From positions 3,294,001-3,358,000 of the forward strand of contig AP031358.1 of NCBI GenBank assembly GCA_037833965.1: 64,000 nt of DNA. Direction: 5' to 3'. Numbering within the stretch: position 1 is the stretch's first letter; each line of letters begins with the position of its first letter. Origin of the DNA: Marchantia polymorpha subsp. ruderalis (taxonomy: Eukaryota > Streptophyta > Marchantiopsida > Marchantiales > Marchantiaceae). The notes under the pieces are model-generated. The model saw only the letters and a program-made list of their open reading frames with translations. It searched no databases and was not told the origin of the DNA. Position numbers and translations under genes: made by a program. Below are positions 37,372 through 48,300 of the stretch, piece by piece.

Positions 37372-38492
37372 CTTGGGTTAGACATGCCCTGCACGAAGAT
37401 ATGAAATGACACTTCGTCGACGTCCTCTTCAGTGGCCAGCTGTACCACATCCTCTGCCTCCAATTCTCTCCTCCTTCGGATCTGGTAGGACCTCCTGCCG
37501 CTTGACTCGAATCGGTTGTTCACATGCTCGGGCATTCTTCAGGCATTGAGATCAAAGCTGGATTGATTAGCAGGACAAGTGAGGGGCAATCGTTGAGGAT
37601 CACCCGAGACTCGAAGGAGGCAACTCGTCACTCATCTTTGTAGACATGATATCGATCCTGTACCGATCTCGTGTCCTAGTAAGAGGCGATTGCAGGTCTG
37701 AGTGTTCTAGATTAGTGCCATTGCACTTTGACCCGAGACATGAGCAGATCAACTGAGCTGAATCTCGATAATCAAAGGTCATTTGCAACCCTGAATCACT
37801 TGCTGGCATGAAAAGTATCGAGGTCAAAATCAGACCATTGTCTAGTAATATTGACCTGTTGCCTCACAAAGCTGTGAAGTTTTAATCACGATAAATGGAA
37901 GTACTGAGGGCTCGGCCTGGTCGCGAATCTGCTAGCCTTATCTCACTAATTCAAATCTGATTTAATGGAGAGGGTTGACAGCTTTGAGCCGGGATTGAAA
38001 ATTCCATACAGCTTGGTCAAACTTTCAACCTTGGAGCCTTCCATCAGATAAGCCTTCTCGCAACAGTTTACAACACGAATCGATGCGATTTGAGTTTCGC
38101 CTCAAGCAAATGCTTCGCTCGGACTGAATCTATTTGGACTCAACTGGAGCAAGAAAGGGAGACTGCACGTGGAGCACTGATTTGGTAGGGGTGTGATGAA
38201 TAGACGGACGAATATGCCAACTGCTGGCCAGATATTAAGGCGAGGATTCCAGATCTAGAAGAATTTCATGATTAAATATCAGGGGAACACCATATGAGAT
38301 ACCAAGTTTATCTACAGTTAGTAGATATCAGAAAAAGGATTTGCCACTGCAGAACACAATGTTGACCTGATGAGATATACTACGATTGCAAAATCTTTCT
38401 GAGCTTTTCCAGTCTTTGAATTCACGTTTCGCTTCTTCATCTGGCATTGGGTCCAGTTTTACAAACTTGCCTGGGGTAACATCATCTGAGTC
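37359..38492 (-). other. Possible minus-strand gene fragment with post-SET-like motif
   Basis: Several minus-strand stretches look like exons. At 38492-38367 a stretch has an AG before it and GT after it; it encodes 42 residues including GKFVKLDPMPDEEAKREFKD. At about 38095-37945 there is an open stretch that includes ASIRVVNCCEKAYLMEGSK. At 37790-37600, after an acceptor, the stretch begins LQMTFDYRDSAQLICSCLGSK; a DY followed by C-x-C-x4-C is the layout at the end of SET domains and in post-SET zinc sites. At 37535-37359 a stretch reads RRRRELEAEDVVQLATEEDV. The core SET NHSC motif is not seen and the phases are not resolved. It could be a partial or decayed histone methyltransferase gene, or an unrelated protein. 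Confidence 0.3.
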
Positions 38493-38651
38493 CTCACAAT
38501 GAAAATAAAATTGTGCCACACTAAGATAAACATTTATAAACACAAGCGTTCTCTTGCGTGCACCCTTTCCTCTGCTTGTACAGATTTGACTACAGAGATA
38601 AAAAATAAGTGGTGGCTGCGTCGGTTCAGAAACACAAAGGTCGCTCTGATC

Positions 38652-38891
38652 ATGGATGGCCCCAGAAGTGGTATTGTAGCAGAAGGAAGTCCGAACAGAA
38701 AGTGTCCGAATGAAGATCTTGCTAATCTCGAGTGCTTCAAATATCTCGAATCACATGAACTCCATGTTCTGGCTTTCAATTTATATCAGAGAGAGAAGGA
38801 GAATACACGAAGTTTCAGAAGATCAGAGGCAGAGGCTTTGCAGGATGACAACGTCAGAAAACTGCATGCTCTGATTTCGTTGAAAACATGA
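38652..38891 (+). other. Small open frame, 79 aa, unknown
   Basis: The frame has protein-like composition, with segments NLECFKYLESHELHVLAFN and KLHALISLKT before the stop, predicted helical by eye. No family is recognised. It sits close to and opposite the minus-strand exon candidates, so at most one set is likely to be real. Confidence 0.2.
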
Positions 38892-38892
38892 A

Positions 38893-40108
38893 GTTCTTGC
38901 AGATACGATCCAGTGTGATGAAATTCGTAGACTTTGAATTCACCTTCCGAAGAAGATTATGAATTCAAAGAGCGGAATTAGGTTGACATTGGTATGTCTC
39001 TTACAGTCTCTTATTTTACAGGTCCTCGTTCCGTCGTCCATATTACGTTTGGCATTACTGCACCTGAAGCGACGTGACCTTTCAAAGTATGAGTATCGAT
39101 GTGCAGCAACTTTCTTTATTCCTGAGAACCAGAAGAAACTCAACTCCTGTTATGGAACAGGCTGCTCAAGCTCAAACTCAGAGCTTGTAGCGAGCTGCAG
39201 ACAGAACTCGAAGTATCAGTCCAAGCCAATCCACATCTCGTCTTGTAAGAGGTATTCGCATTGCCAATGAATTCCGTCCGAATGGATCGATGTTGCAAGA
39301 AAAAAAAAAAGAGCGGAGTAGCTACTTACGAGCAAAGATGGATTTGTAGTATTCTATGAAGTGGATATTGCAGTCCTTCCAACTCTGGACACCTCAAATG
39401 AAAGATATTCCTCAGATAGACGAACTCTGTAGCTGGTCACGATTGCTCACACAAGTTTGACGGAAGTCGAATCGTAACAATTCGTTTGTTCCGTTAGCTG
39501 AGTTTGCGTAGCAGATGGCGCCAAAACGGAGGGAACATGTACAATGAACAATTTCAAGGGCTTACAAGTCATGAGTCATTACACTGCGTGTCAATCTGGA
39601 GGCCGAAGGGCTACGTCTGTTGAATCGCCCACGTCTGATCGCTAAAACCTTTGGCCACCACAGGACCAGGCACAACGGAAATTTCATTTTCATTGCATGC
39701 TCAGGCAGAACTGCGAAATGATAAGAATGGTGTGGCTCTACTACGTCCCAAGCTGAACGAGGGATTCATACAAAATTCAATGGAGGAACAAAGTGTAGGT
39801 AATCCGTGCGCTACACTAGATTCGACAGAAGGAGAAAATGTTGATTCCGGTTCGCTCTGAATCCCCTGTCACCAATGCATCGAGGTAAGTTACCATTGTT
39901 GTCCGTCAATCACAAGGTACGTTCATCTAGTTTCCCGTCCGTATTCAAGAGTACACTTGTCATTCCCATTCTTAGAATCTTAACAAGAATTTGGCGAAAG
40001 CCAACGTTGTGGCAGACATTATCTTTAGAGATCGAAATCGAATCGAAATCCTAGCACAACGGCATGTATAATGTTTGTTGAAATCTGCAGGCTCGACTTA
40101 ACAGGAAG
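38893..40108. other. Unassigned interval
   Basis: Holds a 69-codon plus-strand frame at 39651-39860 with fairly protein-like composition (AQAELRNDKNGVALLRPKLN) and no known motif. Nothing else is recognised. Confidence 0.35.
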
Positions 40109-40366
40109 CTAACAGTGGATACAGATTTTCAGGTTCAGTCTACTTCTGGAGGCCTCATCATCATGTAGCCTGCAGATTCCAGCAGATGTGTAGGCGGCTA
40201 AAGGATGGGCAAAGTGCTCAAACTGGTATTTCAGGAAGTTATTGACACCTACCATAAGTTGTCGGCTTTCGTAAAAATCAAGGGGAAGCACATAGTTGAC
40301 TTTCTGGAGGTGCTTGAATTCGATGACTGACCTTGAAAGTTTCATGCATTCAAGGAGTTTTGGCAA
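40109..40366 (-). other. Small open frame, 85 aa, unknown
   Basis: Contains VIEFKHLQKVNYVLPLDFYE and FLKYQFEHFAHPLAAYTSAG, which look like real protein, but I cannot place a family. It may be an exon of a minus-strand gene related to the fragments at 37.4-38.5 kb. Confidence 0.2.
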
Positions 40367-40855
40367 CAGAAATTGTACCCATTAGATAGCTTGATGTAGA
40401 TCCACTCTCCCCGGCTGTCTGTCCAATCTCAGCATTTGAAGCCAATAGGAGAGAAAAAGGAGCCAATTGAGGTACACGAAGATCTTTCCGGTCTGGTGTC
40501 CAGATTGTTGCCGTCCTACTCATCAGGATTCTAGAGCCTCATTCATTCACCTTCCCATTTTGACATGTGTAGATTCGCTTCATGGATGTACAAAATCCTT
40601 CGGAGAACCGCATTTGTATGTTAGGGCCGTAACTACAATGGACTAGAAATGTTTAAAGAAGCTGGAAACTAGTCTGTCAAGCATCCGAGAAGCACGAGTA
40701 CAATGGTCGCAAGAGGCACGAATCGTAGGCCGAGAAGAAGCTGTTTCAAGTCTCTGGAGCGAAAGCTTTCGTTCCAGTAGCTGCTTCATTTCATCGTCTG
40801 AGAAGTGACGAGTGCATGAAAAGAACCGCACAACAAAACCGAAATCAGATTCACG

Positions 40856-42280
40856 ATGGCAGGGAGGGGGGGTCAGGGCAAGCCATGGCCAGGGCAAAGG
40901 CCAGAGCCGTCTGATTCGGATTCGGAGACGGAGACGGAATCGGATGCTGACGAAGGGCAGGATGGAGCTCAGCCGAGGCGTCTGCCACCGCCGCCAAACA
41001 TTCGTTTTCCAACTGTCAGACCCAGCACCGTCGGCGCAGTTCTGCTGGGAAGGTCTAGGAGTACATCGCAGACTCCAACCAGGAGAGATCGCAGCAGGTC
41101 GCCGAGCCGCGCTGAAGCTGCTGCTGCTGCTGCTGCTGCTCCGCCCGCTGCTCCGTCCGCTCGAGCATCGGGATCTAGAGGTGCATCACCAATTAAGACC
41201 AGGCTTAGGAGCGCACGTCCGAGGCCGGATGGAGCAGCGGCACCAGCAGCTGCAGATTCTGCTGTTGCCAGCGGACAGCAGCAAACGGACTCGACAAGGA
41301 CTGCTCGAGCGTCGGGATCTAGAGGTCCATCACCAATTAAATTCAGGCTTAGGAGCGCACGTCCGAGGCCGGATGGAGCAGCGGCACCAGCAGCTGCAGA
41401 TTCTGCTGTTGCCAGCGGACAGCAGCAAACGGACTCGACAAGGACTGCTCGAGCGTCGGGATCTAGAGGTCCATCACCAATTAAGATCAGGCTTAGGAGC
41501 GCACGTCCGAGGCCGGATGGAGCAGCGGCACCAGCAGCTGCAGATTCTGCTGTTGCCAGCGGACAGCAGCAAACGGACTCGACAAGGACTGCTCGAGCGT
41601 CGGGATCTAGAGGTCCATCACCAATTCCGACCAGGCCTAGGAGCGCACGTAAGTTGTCTGAAGAGTCGCGAGCAGCAGCAGCAGCTCCAGCTCCAGCTGG
41701 TGCCAGCAGTCAACAGCAATCGGCCGCTGGAGCCCCGGCTGCTGAGTCTGTCCAAGGATCAGGGGCTGGAAGTACATCACGTCCTCAGAGCAGGGTTAAG
41801 AACAGACCTCCGAAATCGGATCCACCAGCAGCACCAGCTCCTGCTGATGGCAGCACTCAACAGCCAAGATATCAAACCAGATCTCAAGCAAGAGCCCGAG
41901 ATCAGACTCCGGCTCGAGGCACAGCAGCATCTGGTCCATCTTCTAAGCGGGACCCGCCGGCATCGTCTGGACGGGTATCGACAGCTCCATCCACCCAAAG
42001 AGCAGCTCCAGCTCCAGCTCCAGCTCCCGTGCAATCTCAGCAAGCGAGAGGAAGACAGCCCAAGTCGCCGGCACGAGGCGGAAGTCCTGGACAAAGTTCA
42101 TCACCGAAGTCTGCAGTGGCTGTTCCAAGGTATGCAGGTTCTTTTCAGACCAGTCAAATTGTGAGACATTTCGCCGATCAAACCTACGCTGCTACGTCGA
42201 TGCAAGTGTTCCAGTGCCGCCCACTTCAGAATATGTCACTGGATTCACGTCCGATGATGGAAGTTAGCATCCTAGGATAA
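40856..42280 (+). CDS. Low-complexity Ser/Arg/Ala/Pro-rich protein (gene C)
   Basis: A 474-codon frame of a basic, disordered protein. An acidic patch (SDSDSETETESDADEG) is followed by SR-type phrases (RDRSRSPSRAE), an alanine run, then a 48-aa unit given three times in full and once in part (phrases SRGPSPI and RLRSARPRPDG), then Ala/Pro/Gln-rich sequence. No folded domain is seen. The frame ends at 42280, but a donor after 42137 (phase 1) could join an acceptor at 42963 and continue in a protein-like exon 42964-43193 (segments GKVRGMQGQVNALECFLVE and DRIMSRVSDESYVLLLLTAL), giving about 503 aa. The opposite and overlapping long frames are repeat shadows. The style matches the first exons of the two homeobox genes downstream, so it could be a truncated relative, but I find no homeodomain. 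Function unknown. Confidence 0.5.
   Translation: MAGRGGQGKPWPGQRPEPSDSDSETETESDADEGQDGAQPRRLPPPPNIRFPTVRPSTVGAVLLGRSRSTSQTPTRRDRSRSPSRAEAAAAAAAAPPAAPSARASGSRGASPIKTRLRSARPRPDGAAAPAAADSAVASGQQQTDSTRTARASGSRGPSPIKFRLRSARPRPDGAAAPAAADSAVASGQQQTDSTRTARASGSRGPSPIKIRLRSARPRPDGAAAPAAADSAVASGQQQTDSTRTARASGSRGPSPIPTRPRSARKLSEESRAAAAAPAPAGASSQQQSAAGAPAAESVQGSGAGSTSRPQSRVKNRPPKSDPPAAPAPADGSTQQPRYQTRSQARARDQTPARGTAASGPSSKRDPPASSGRVSTAPSTQRAAPAPAPAPVQSQQARGRQPKSPARGGSPGQSSSPKSAVAVPRYAGSFQTSQIVRHFADQTYAATSMQVFQCRPLQNMSLDSRPMMEVSILG
41167..41650 (+). repeat. 144-bp coding tandem repeat in gene C
   Basis: Near-identical units begin at 41167, 41311, 41455 and 41599 (three full, one partial). The third-position bases are as conserved as the rest, indicating recent duplication or conversion rather than protein-level selection. 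Confidence 0.9.
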
Positions 42281-42963
42281 TCAGAAAGCTTCGTGAAACC
42301 ATCGCAAAGGGATTACGCATTACACTCTTCAAGCTTGCAGATTCACCTAAATCGAGGAAATGAGAAACCAAACTCCGTAAGACTTGCCAGGCTGCGCTAG
42401 TTCGAAAGAAAAATCCCGACAACAAATTCTATACAAATCTTTGCACATAGATTCGAAATCAGATCGAAGTAGCACGCATACCTCTCGACGAAATGTGGAG
42501 CAAGGCACACGTCGTCAAAGCAGATGTGATGAACTTATATCTGTTGGCCTGCAATTCACCCGAGCATCGATCTTGAGCCCAAAGTGCGGTCGTCGTTACG
42601 AGGCTAGTGAGGAGTAACAGACATCAAAGCTACATCTGTAGAACATGTCGGGGTCATCATCTTTTCCATGCTTTGGTGTGGCACGCAATTTCTGATCTTC
42701 TGGCTGGAGTGGTAAACGATGATTGAGGTGATTTTTGAGAAGAAATAGTCACAGTCCCATGGTTTTCCTGCACTCGCTTTTCCTTTACCCTTGTCTTTCC
42801 TGTTCCCTTGGTCGACTACTTCAGTCTATATTTTCTTCCCCTTGAACCTTGCCCTGCGCCGCTTGCGAACGATTTTGCTGCCTGACTCCACGTACATAGC
42901 TCCGTGAGCTCATGCTCTAACAAGAAGTCCAGTTTCGAAGGGGAGCATTTGTGCATATTTTAG

Positions 42964-43193
42964 GTAGCTGGAACATAAAAGACCACGGACACAGAGATGG
43001 CAAGGTCAGGGGAATGCAGGGGCAGGTCAACGCATTGGAGTGCTTTTTGGTCGAGCTTAAGAGAAATTTTAATCTGGTCATGGATTCGAACTCGCGCGAC
43101 AGGATCATGTCTCGTGTGTCAGACGAATCATATGTTCTTCTTCTATTGACTGCTCTTCAAAGAGCCGGAGACTCCAATTCCCATCCTGGTTGA
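42964..43193 (+). other. Possible second exon of gene C
   Basis: Follows an acceptor (CATATTTTAG) and stays open for 76 codons to TGA. Composition is protein-like, with charged and hydrophobic residues alternating as in helices. Phase agrees with a donor after 42137. No family recognised. Confidence 0.3.
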
Positions 43194-45331
43194 GAGCAAA
43201 GCAGATTCGTGCATCCGCCTCTGACATTTCCTTCAAACCATTTGACCCTCTATACGGATTTTCTGGCAGTTGATTCACTGGCCATCACTCTGTCCTCCCA
43301 TCCTTCGTCCACTGAGCATGCTTACTCAAATTTCCAGTGGAAATCTAAGGAATCAGAAAGCCCAGAGATTGACGGTTCGGAGAATGCTAGCTCAGAATGT
43401 CCGCCAGACTAGTTCCCGGTTCCTTTTGCTGCACCGGGGCACTGAAACAATCGGGTTTCAGCGATTTTGATAAGCAAAGTACAAGTGAAATGAACGAAGG
43501 TGAGATCGATGCCGCTCATAAATTATATCAATGATAGTGGAAAGAATTGCCCCGACCTTTTTTGTGCCACAAATTAAGCATCGATGAGTGATGTCTCAGG
43601 TAAAATCATGATTAGATGGGTCTGGCACATGTGACCAATAAAAAAACATGCGCCAGGAACCGCAACCATGCAAGACCATGCAATTAATTTTCTTAGACAC
43701 CAATCCTGCCCTGATCACCGTGAGCAATGTAATAATCTAGTTTGTCGCGCTGGATCTGCCGAGTCAAACTAAAACCAGAATTCTGTAAATAAAAATAAAA
43801 ATAAAAATGACCGCACCTGCTGGAAAACCAGAAGCCAGGGAAGTGCTGGATATGTAAGGCCTGGATTGGGGATATCTCATGGGGTGATATCATGTAGCGC
43901 TCGCATGCCGACTTACTCTTCGGGGGACCGAAGCGAGCTCAGATATTGCTCTGGACTACTTTTAAACCGTCTCCACGTATTATTGAAATCGTCAAATCCT
44001 TTCTTTCTATCTTTCTGAGAAGCATATTGACGCATTATTTAGCACGCTACAGATAAGCTTTTTCCGTTCTTTTTCCCTCTTTTTCCCTTGTTTATTTATT
44101 CAAGTGATCCAGTTTACTTAAAACTCCAAAGTATGTATCTGTTGCGAAATGGCTTTAGGAGCCTCGACTATTCTTACTTCAGTCTGTGGCTGGTTCTTGT
44201 TCAAGTAGACTATGTATCAAAATACATATTCCATGACAGCAACCTGTGGTAGGACCGCTTGCAATGTTCTCTCGATCCGAAATTATGTAACACTTCTCTC
44301 TATATTCCCTTGACTTTTAAACTACTCGTTGCTGAACATGCTTGGTCCACCGGTAAATGGGTCGGAAATTCTAGAAAGTGTAGCGTGGCCTTTTTTTAAA
44401 ATGGAGAAGTCTTTGTCACCCTTTTATTGAAAGTGGCAATGCAAAGACAGCGGGCAATGCCTTTCATTTGAACAAATTCTTGCTTCTATGATGTTATTGG
44501 GGAGAGTCGGGATATACCCTCCAGGCTGTAGAAAGCCATCTTCGAAGTTATGCTCTGGAAAGTTCAGGGACACCAAATGCTGCACTTCGCTTGTATCCAA
44601 CGTGATCTTGAAACACTATTTCGGACCCAACGAAGAAAGATCAATCAGTATCAATTTCGGATCAATTAGTAGTTCCCTTAATACTAATTGATCTGAATCT
44701 CTATTTTCTTCCCTGGATTTATCCTTCTCCGTGATCAGAAGACTGGGTTCTCGCGATTCAAATGGGGTCAGGTGGCCAGTTTTGAACCCAGTGCAGGCAA
44801 AAATTCGGTTCTAGTGGAAGTGCTTCAGTCACGTCAAAGATAATTATTTCTTCGAGCATACCGCTTTCCATAACAGAGGCATTGGTTTTCATTAGTAAGA
44901 GGCTTAGAATAAACGAATTGGAAAGTAACATCGACTCCGTGTATAGAAAGAGAAGAAGTAAAGAAGCAGATTCTGTGACCAACGAATGAACATAGATATC
45001 AGATCCTCGAGAACATGAACAACATTACGGCTTACCTTCATTCGCAATCCTCTAGCGGCCGCGGTCATCGTTTGAAACTATTCCAGATCTCGATTAGGAT
45101 AATGTGAGTGATCGTGTACCTGTCTAAAAGACAGGTACACAAAAACGCCGGTAGACGCGATCGGGAACAAACGGACCGAACGAGAAGAGTCGAAAGCAGT
45201 CACGTCTTGAGATCGTTCCTTCGTCACGTGGGCTGTTCCAAGCAACGAGTTTGACGAGTCTGATCAATTTGGGAGTTCGATGGAATGAGTGTAAAGTGAC
45301 GGCGAGCTAACAAGAGATGAGTTCCTTGCAG
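43194..45331. other. Unassigned interval between gene C and homeobox gene A
   Basis: Contains an AAAAAT microsatellite near 43785-43807, an inverted repeat at 44660-44693 (12-bp arms, 10-bp loop) and one at 45114-45140. The promoter and any 5' exon of gene A should lie here, but I cannot point to a TATA box or exon with confidence. Confidence 0.4.
45114..45140. repeat. Perfect inverted repeat, 12-bp arms
   Basis: GTGTACCTGTCT, AAA, AGACAGGTACAC. It lies about 250 bp upstream of the gene A reading frame. Confidence 0.8.
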
Positions 45332-45389
45332 AGGCGGCAGTCCGAAAGGAGGAGCAGCAGCAGCAGCAGCGGATGGGGAGGATACTGAT

Positions 45390-48300
45390 ATGTTGAATTT
45401 TGGCTCGGCGGATCTAGAAGAAAATCTTCCACAAGATGCTCTGTATTTCCTTCCTTCCCTCGACCATCTTCCACTCTTCGTGAGTGAAGAGCCGCCGCCT
45501 TTCCAGGATTTCCGATTAACCGCACAAGATGTGGCAATAGCGCTGGACGGTGCTCTGATTCAGAACCGGGTCAAGGGCACGCCAGCGGCATCGCCGCGGC
45601 CCGACGGAGTGCCGGCGAGAGCGACGTGGTTGGATTCAGTTCTGACCCATGCTCAGACACAGGCAGCGTTGAGCCCACAGCCCGTGGCTCCGCAAATCAT
45701 GTCACCGCCTCGAGCCGGTGGAGGTGCCGACGGTGCGCCAGTCCTGCCGATTGGATTACAGCCCATGCCTCTGCAAGTGAGGTCACCTGACGGTACCATT
45801 GTTACGCCATCCATGGCCGGATCGCCTAGCCGGGTGAGCTCCCCCCTGGCGAGTACAGCCGCGGGCTCGCACGGTACATCCAATTTTCCATCCCCGGGCG
45901 GATTGCCTAGCCGGGTGAGCTCACCCCCGGCGAGTACAGCCGGGGGCTCGCACGGTACATCAAATTTTCCATCCCCGGGCGGATCACCTGGCCGGGTGAG
46001 CTCGCCCCCGGCGAGTACAGCCGGGGGCTCGCCCGGTATATTAAAGTTTCCATCCCCGGGCGGATCGCCTAGCCGGGTGAGCTCGCCCCCGGCGAGTACA
46101 GCCGGGGGCTCGCCCGGTATATTAAAGTTTCCATCCCCGGTCGGATCGCCTGGCCCGGTGAGCACCCCCCTGGCGATTACAGCCGGGGGCGCGGACGATG
46201 TCGCTGACATGGACGAGGATTTTGACGAGGAGTTCAAGTTGTCGGAGAAGGACTTGACTGATGCTCTGTCATATGCTGACGACCTGGACAATCTGGATCC
46301 GCTGATCATGCATGCCCTTCGTCAAGCAGGCCATCCCGCTCCTGGAAGTCCGGGGTGGGAGGAGTTTCTGAAGAGCCGAGGACTGCAGCGAAAAGCTCGA
46401 AAGCCTGATACTTGGCAAGCGCAAGATGCTGTTGCTCTTGCATCTGGCGATGCCGGAGGCACTGCCCTTCCGGCATCGACTGACGGACGAGCTCTCGATT
46501 CTGGCGATGCCGGAGGCGATGACGCGCAAGCTATGACTGTCGTAGCAGGTCCCGCATCTGGCGATGGTGCATTGACCGTCGAAGGAGCTCTGGGTTTTCG
46601 GACTCCGTATCATCACGTCGGGGCCGATCGGCCTCCGGGCTTGCATCCAACCGAAGCCCATATGGTTCAGATGATTGACTGGATGCGGTACCTCGTGGCG
46701 ATGCAGCGACAGCCGCAGCATTTTCTCCACGCAGAGAACGGGTTGAGGTTGGGCCGAATCGTCCAAGCGTTCAATCGGTCGTGGATGTACTCCGTCGACA
46801 GGCTGCAGCTGATCCCTGCGGACTCGGATCTAGACAGAGCGCGTCGTCTGCGCAGGACGGTGCGGTACGAGATGAACGGGATCCAGGACGAGTACCGCGA
46901 GGGATTGGTCGACGAGTACGAGCAGGAGATGAGTGGATGGATCTCTTACCTGCGCCAGCTGCGGCGCAGCAATCTGCAGTACTCGAACGAAGAGAGCCGC
47001 GTATCGTTCGCGGCTGTGGCCGAAGCCTTTAACGAAGAATTCGACCAGACCGTGCGCGCTCTGCTCGGGGAGGAGGACGCGGAGAATATATTGAATGTGC
47101 AGGGCGGCACAGCCGATCTCGATCTCAGCCCCCCGCGAGCCGATCCGGCTCGGAGCCCCCTCCGTACTCACCTTATGGAATCGTTGCTAGCTGCGGCATC
47201 CCCACCCAAGGGCCATCTTAGCCCGAAGCTTGCATCCCCACCGCCGACAGTGGAAGCGCAAGACTCTCGACCGGGATCCGCCAAACGGAAGAGGGGGCCG
47301 AGCCTGGAAAGCGAGTCCGACAAGCCCGCCGCTAAAGTGCCAGCGCAGGGAAGCCCGGGAGGAGGAGATGGTCCACTTCCCGGTAGTCCCGGTGGAAGTC
47401 GAGTGGCTAGTCCCGCTGGAAGTCCTGGAGGAGGAGGTAGTCCTGTTCGAGGGGCTAGTCCGGCTCGAGGGGCTAGTCCCGATGGAGGCAGCCCACTTCG
47501 AGTGGCTAGTCCGGTGACAAGTCCTGTAGGAGGAGCTACTCCTGTTCGAGGGGCTAGTCCCGTTGGAAGTACTGGAGGAGGAGGTAGTCCTGTTCGAGGG
47601 GCGAGTCCCGATGGAGGTAGTCCACTTCGACCGGCTAGTCCGGTTCAAAGTCCTGTAGGAGGAGCTAGTCCTCTTCGAGTGGCAAGTCCCGTGGGAAGTC
47701 CAGGTGGAGTCCCCGGGGGAGTTAGTCCACCTCGAGGGGCGAGTCCAGTGGGAATTCCTGCAGGAGCAGCTAGTCCCGGTCCCGGAGGAGGAAGTCCTGT
47801 TCGAGGGGCTAGTCCCGATGGAGGTAGTCCACTTCGACCGGCTAGTCCGGTTCAAGGTCCTGTAGGAGGAGCTAGTCCTCTTCGAGTGGCAAGTCCTGTA
47901 GGAAGTCCAGGTGGAGTCCCCGGGGGAGTTAGTCCACCTCGAGGGGCGAGTCCGGTGGGAATTCCTGCGGGAGCAGCTAGTCCCGGTCCCGGTGGAAGTC
48001 CAGGTGGAAGTAGCCCACTCAGTTGGGCTAGTCCGTTTGTAGGCCGTCGAGGAATTCCTGCGGGAGCAGCTAGTCCCGGTCCCGGTGGAAGTCCAGGTGG
48101 AAGTAGCCCACTCAGTTGGGCTAGTCCGTTTGTAGGCCGTGGAGGAGGGGCTAGTTCCGGTCCCGGGGGAAGTCCGGGTGGAGGTTCCGGAGGATCTAGT
48201 CATCCGGGTGCAGGTCCTGCAGGAGGTGGTAGTCCTGGAGCGCCTAATCCCGACGGAGGAGGGGGAGGGGGAGGAGGTAGTCCTCCTCCAGCGGGGAGTC

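Noticed and set aside
40812..42164. 450-codon plus-strand frame overlapping gene C
   Set aside because: Overlapping reading of the 144-bp repeat, with a Leu/Arg-rich artificial composition. The SR/Ala/Pro frame has a more plausible composition and start.
47187..48203. 338-codon minus-strand frame rich in Thr, Ser and Arg
   Set aside because: It is the reverse image of the GGN/AGT codon repeats of gene A; its TSS-type repeats mirror the DNA period and it has no independent domain.
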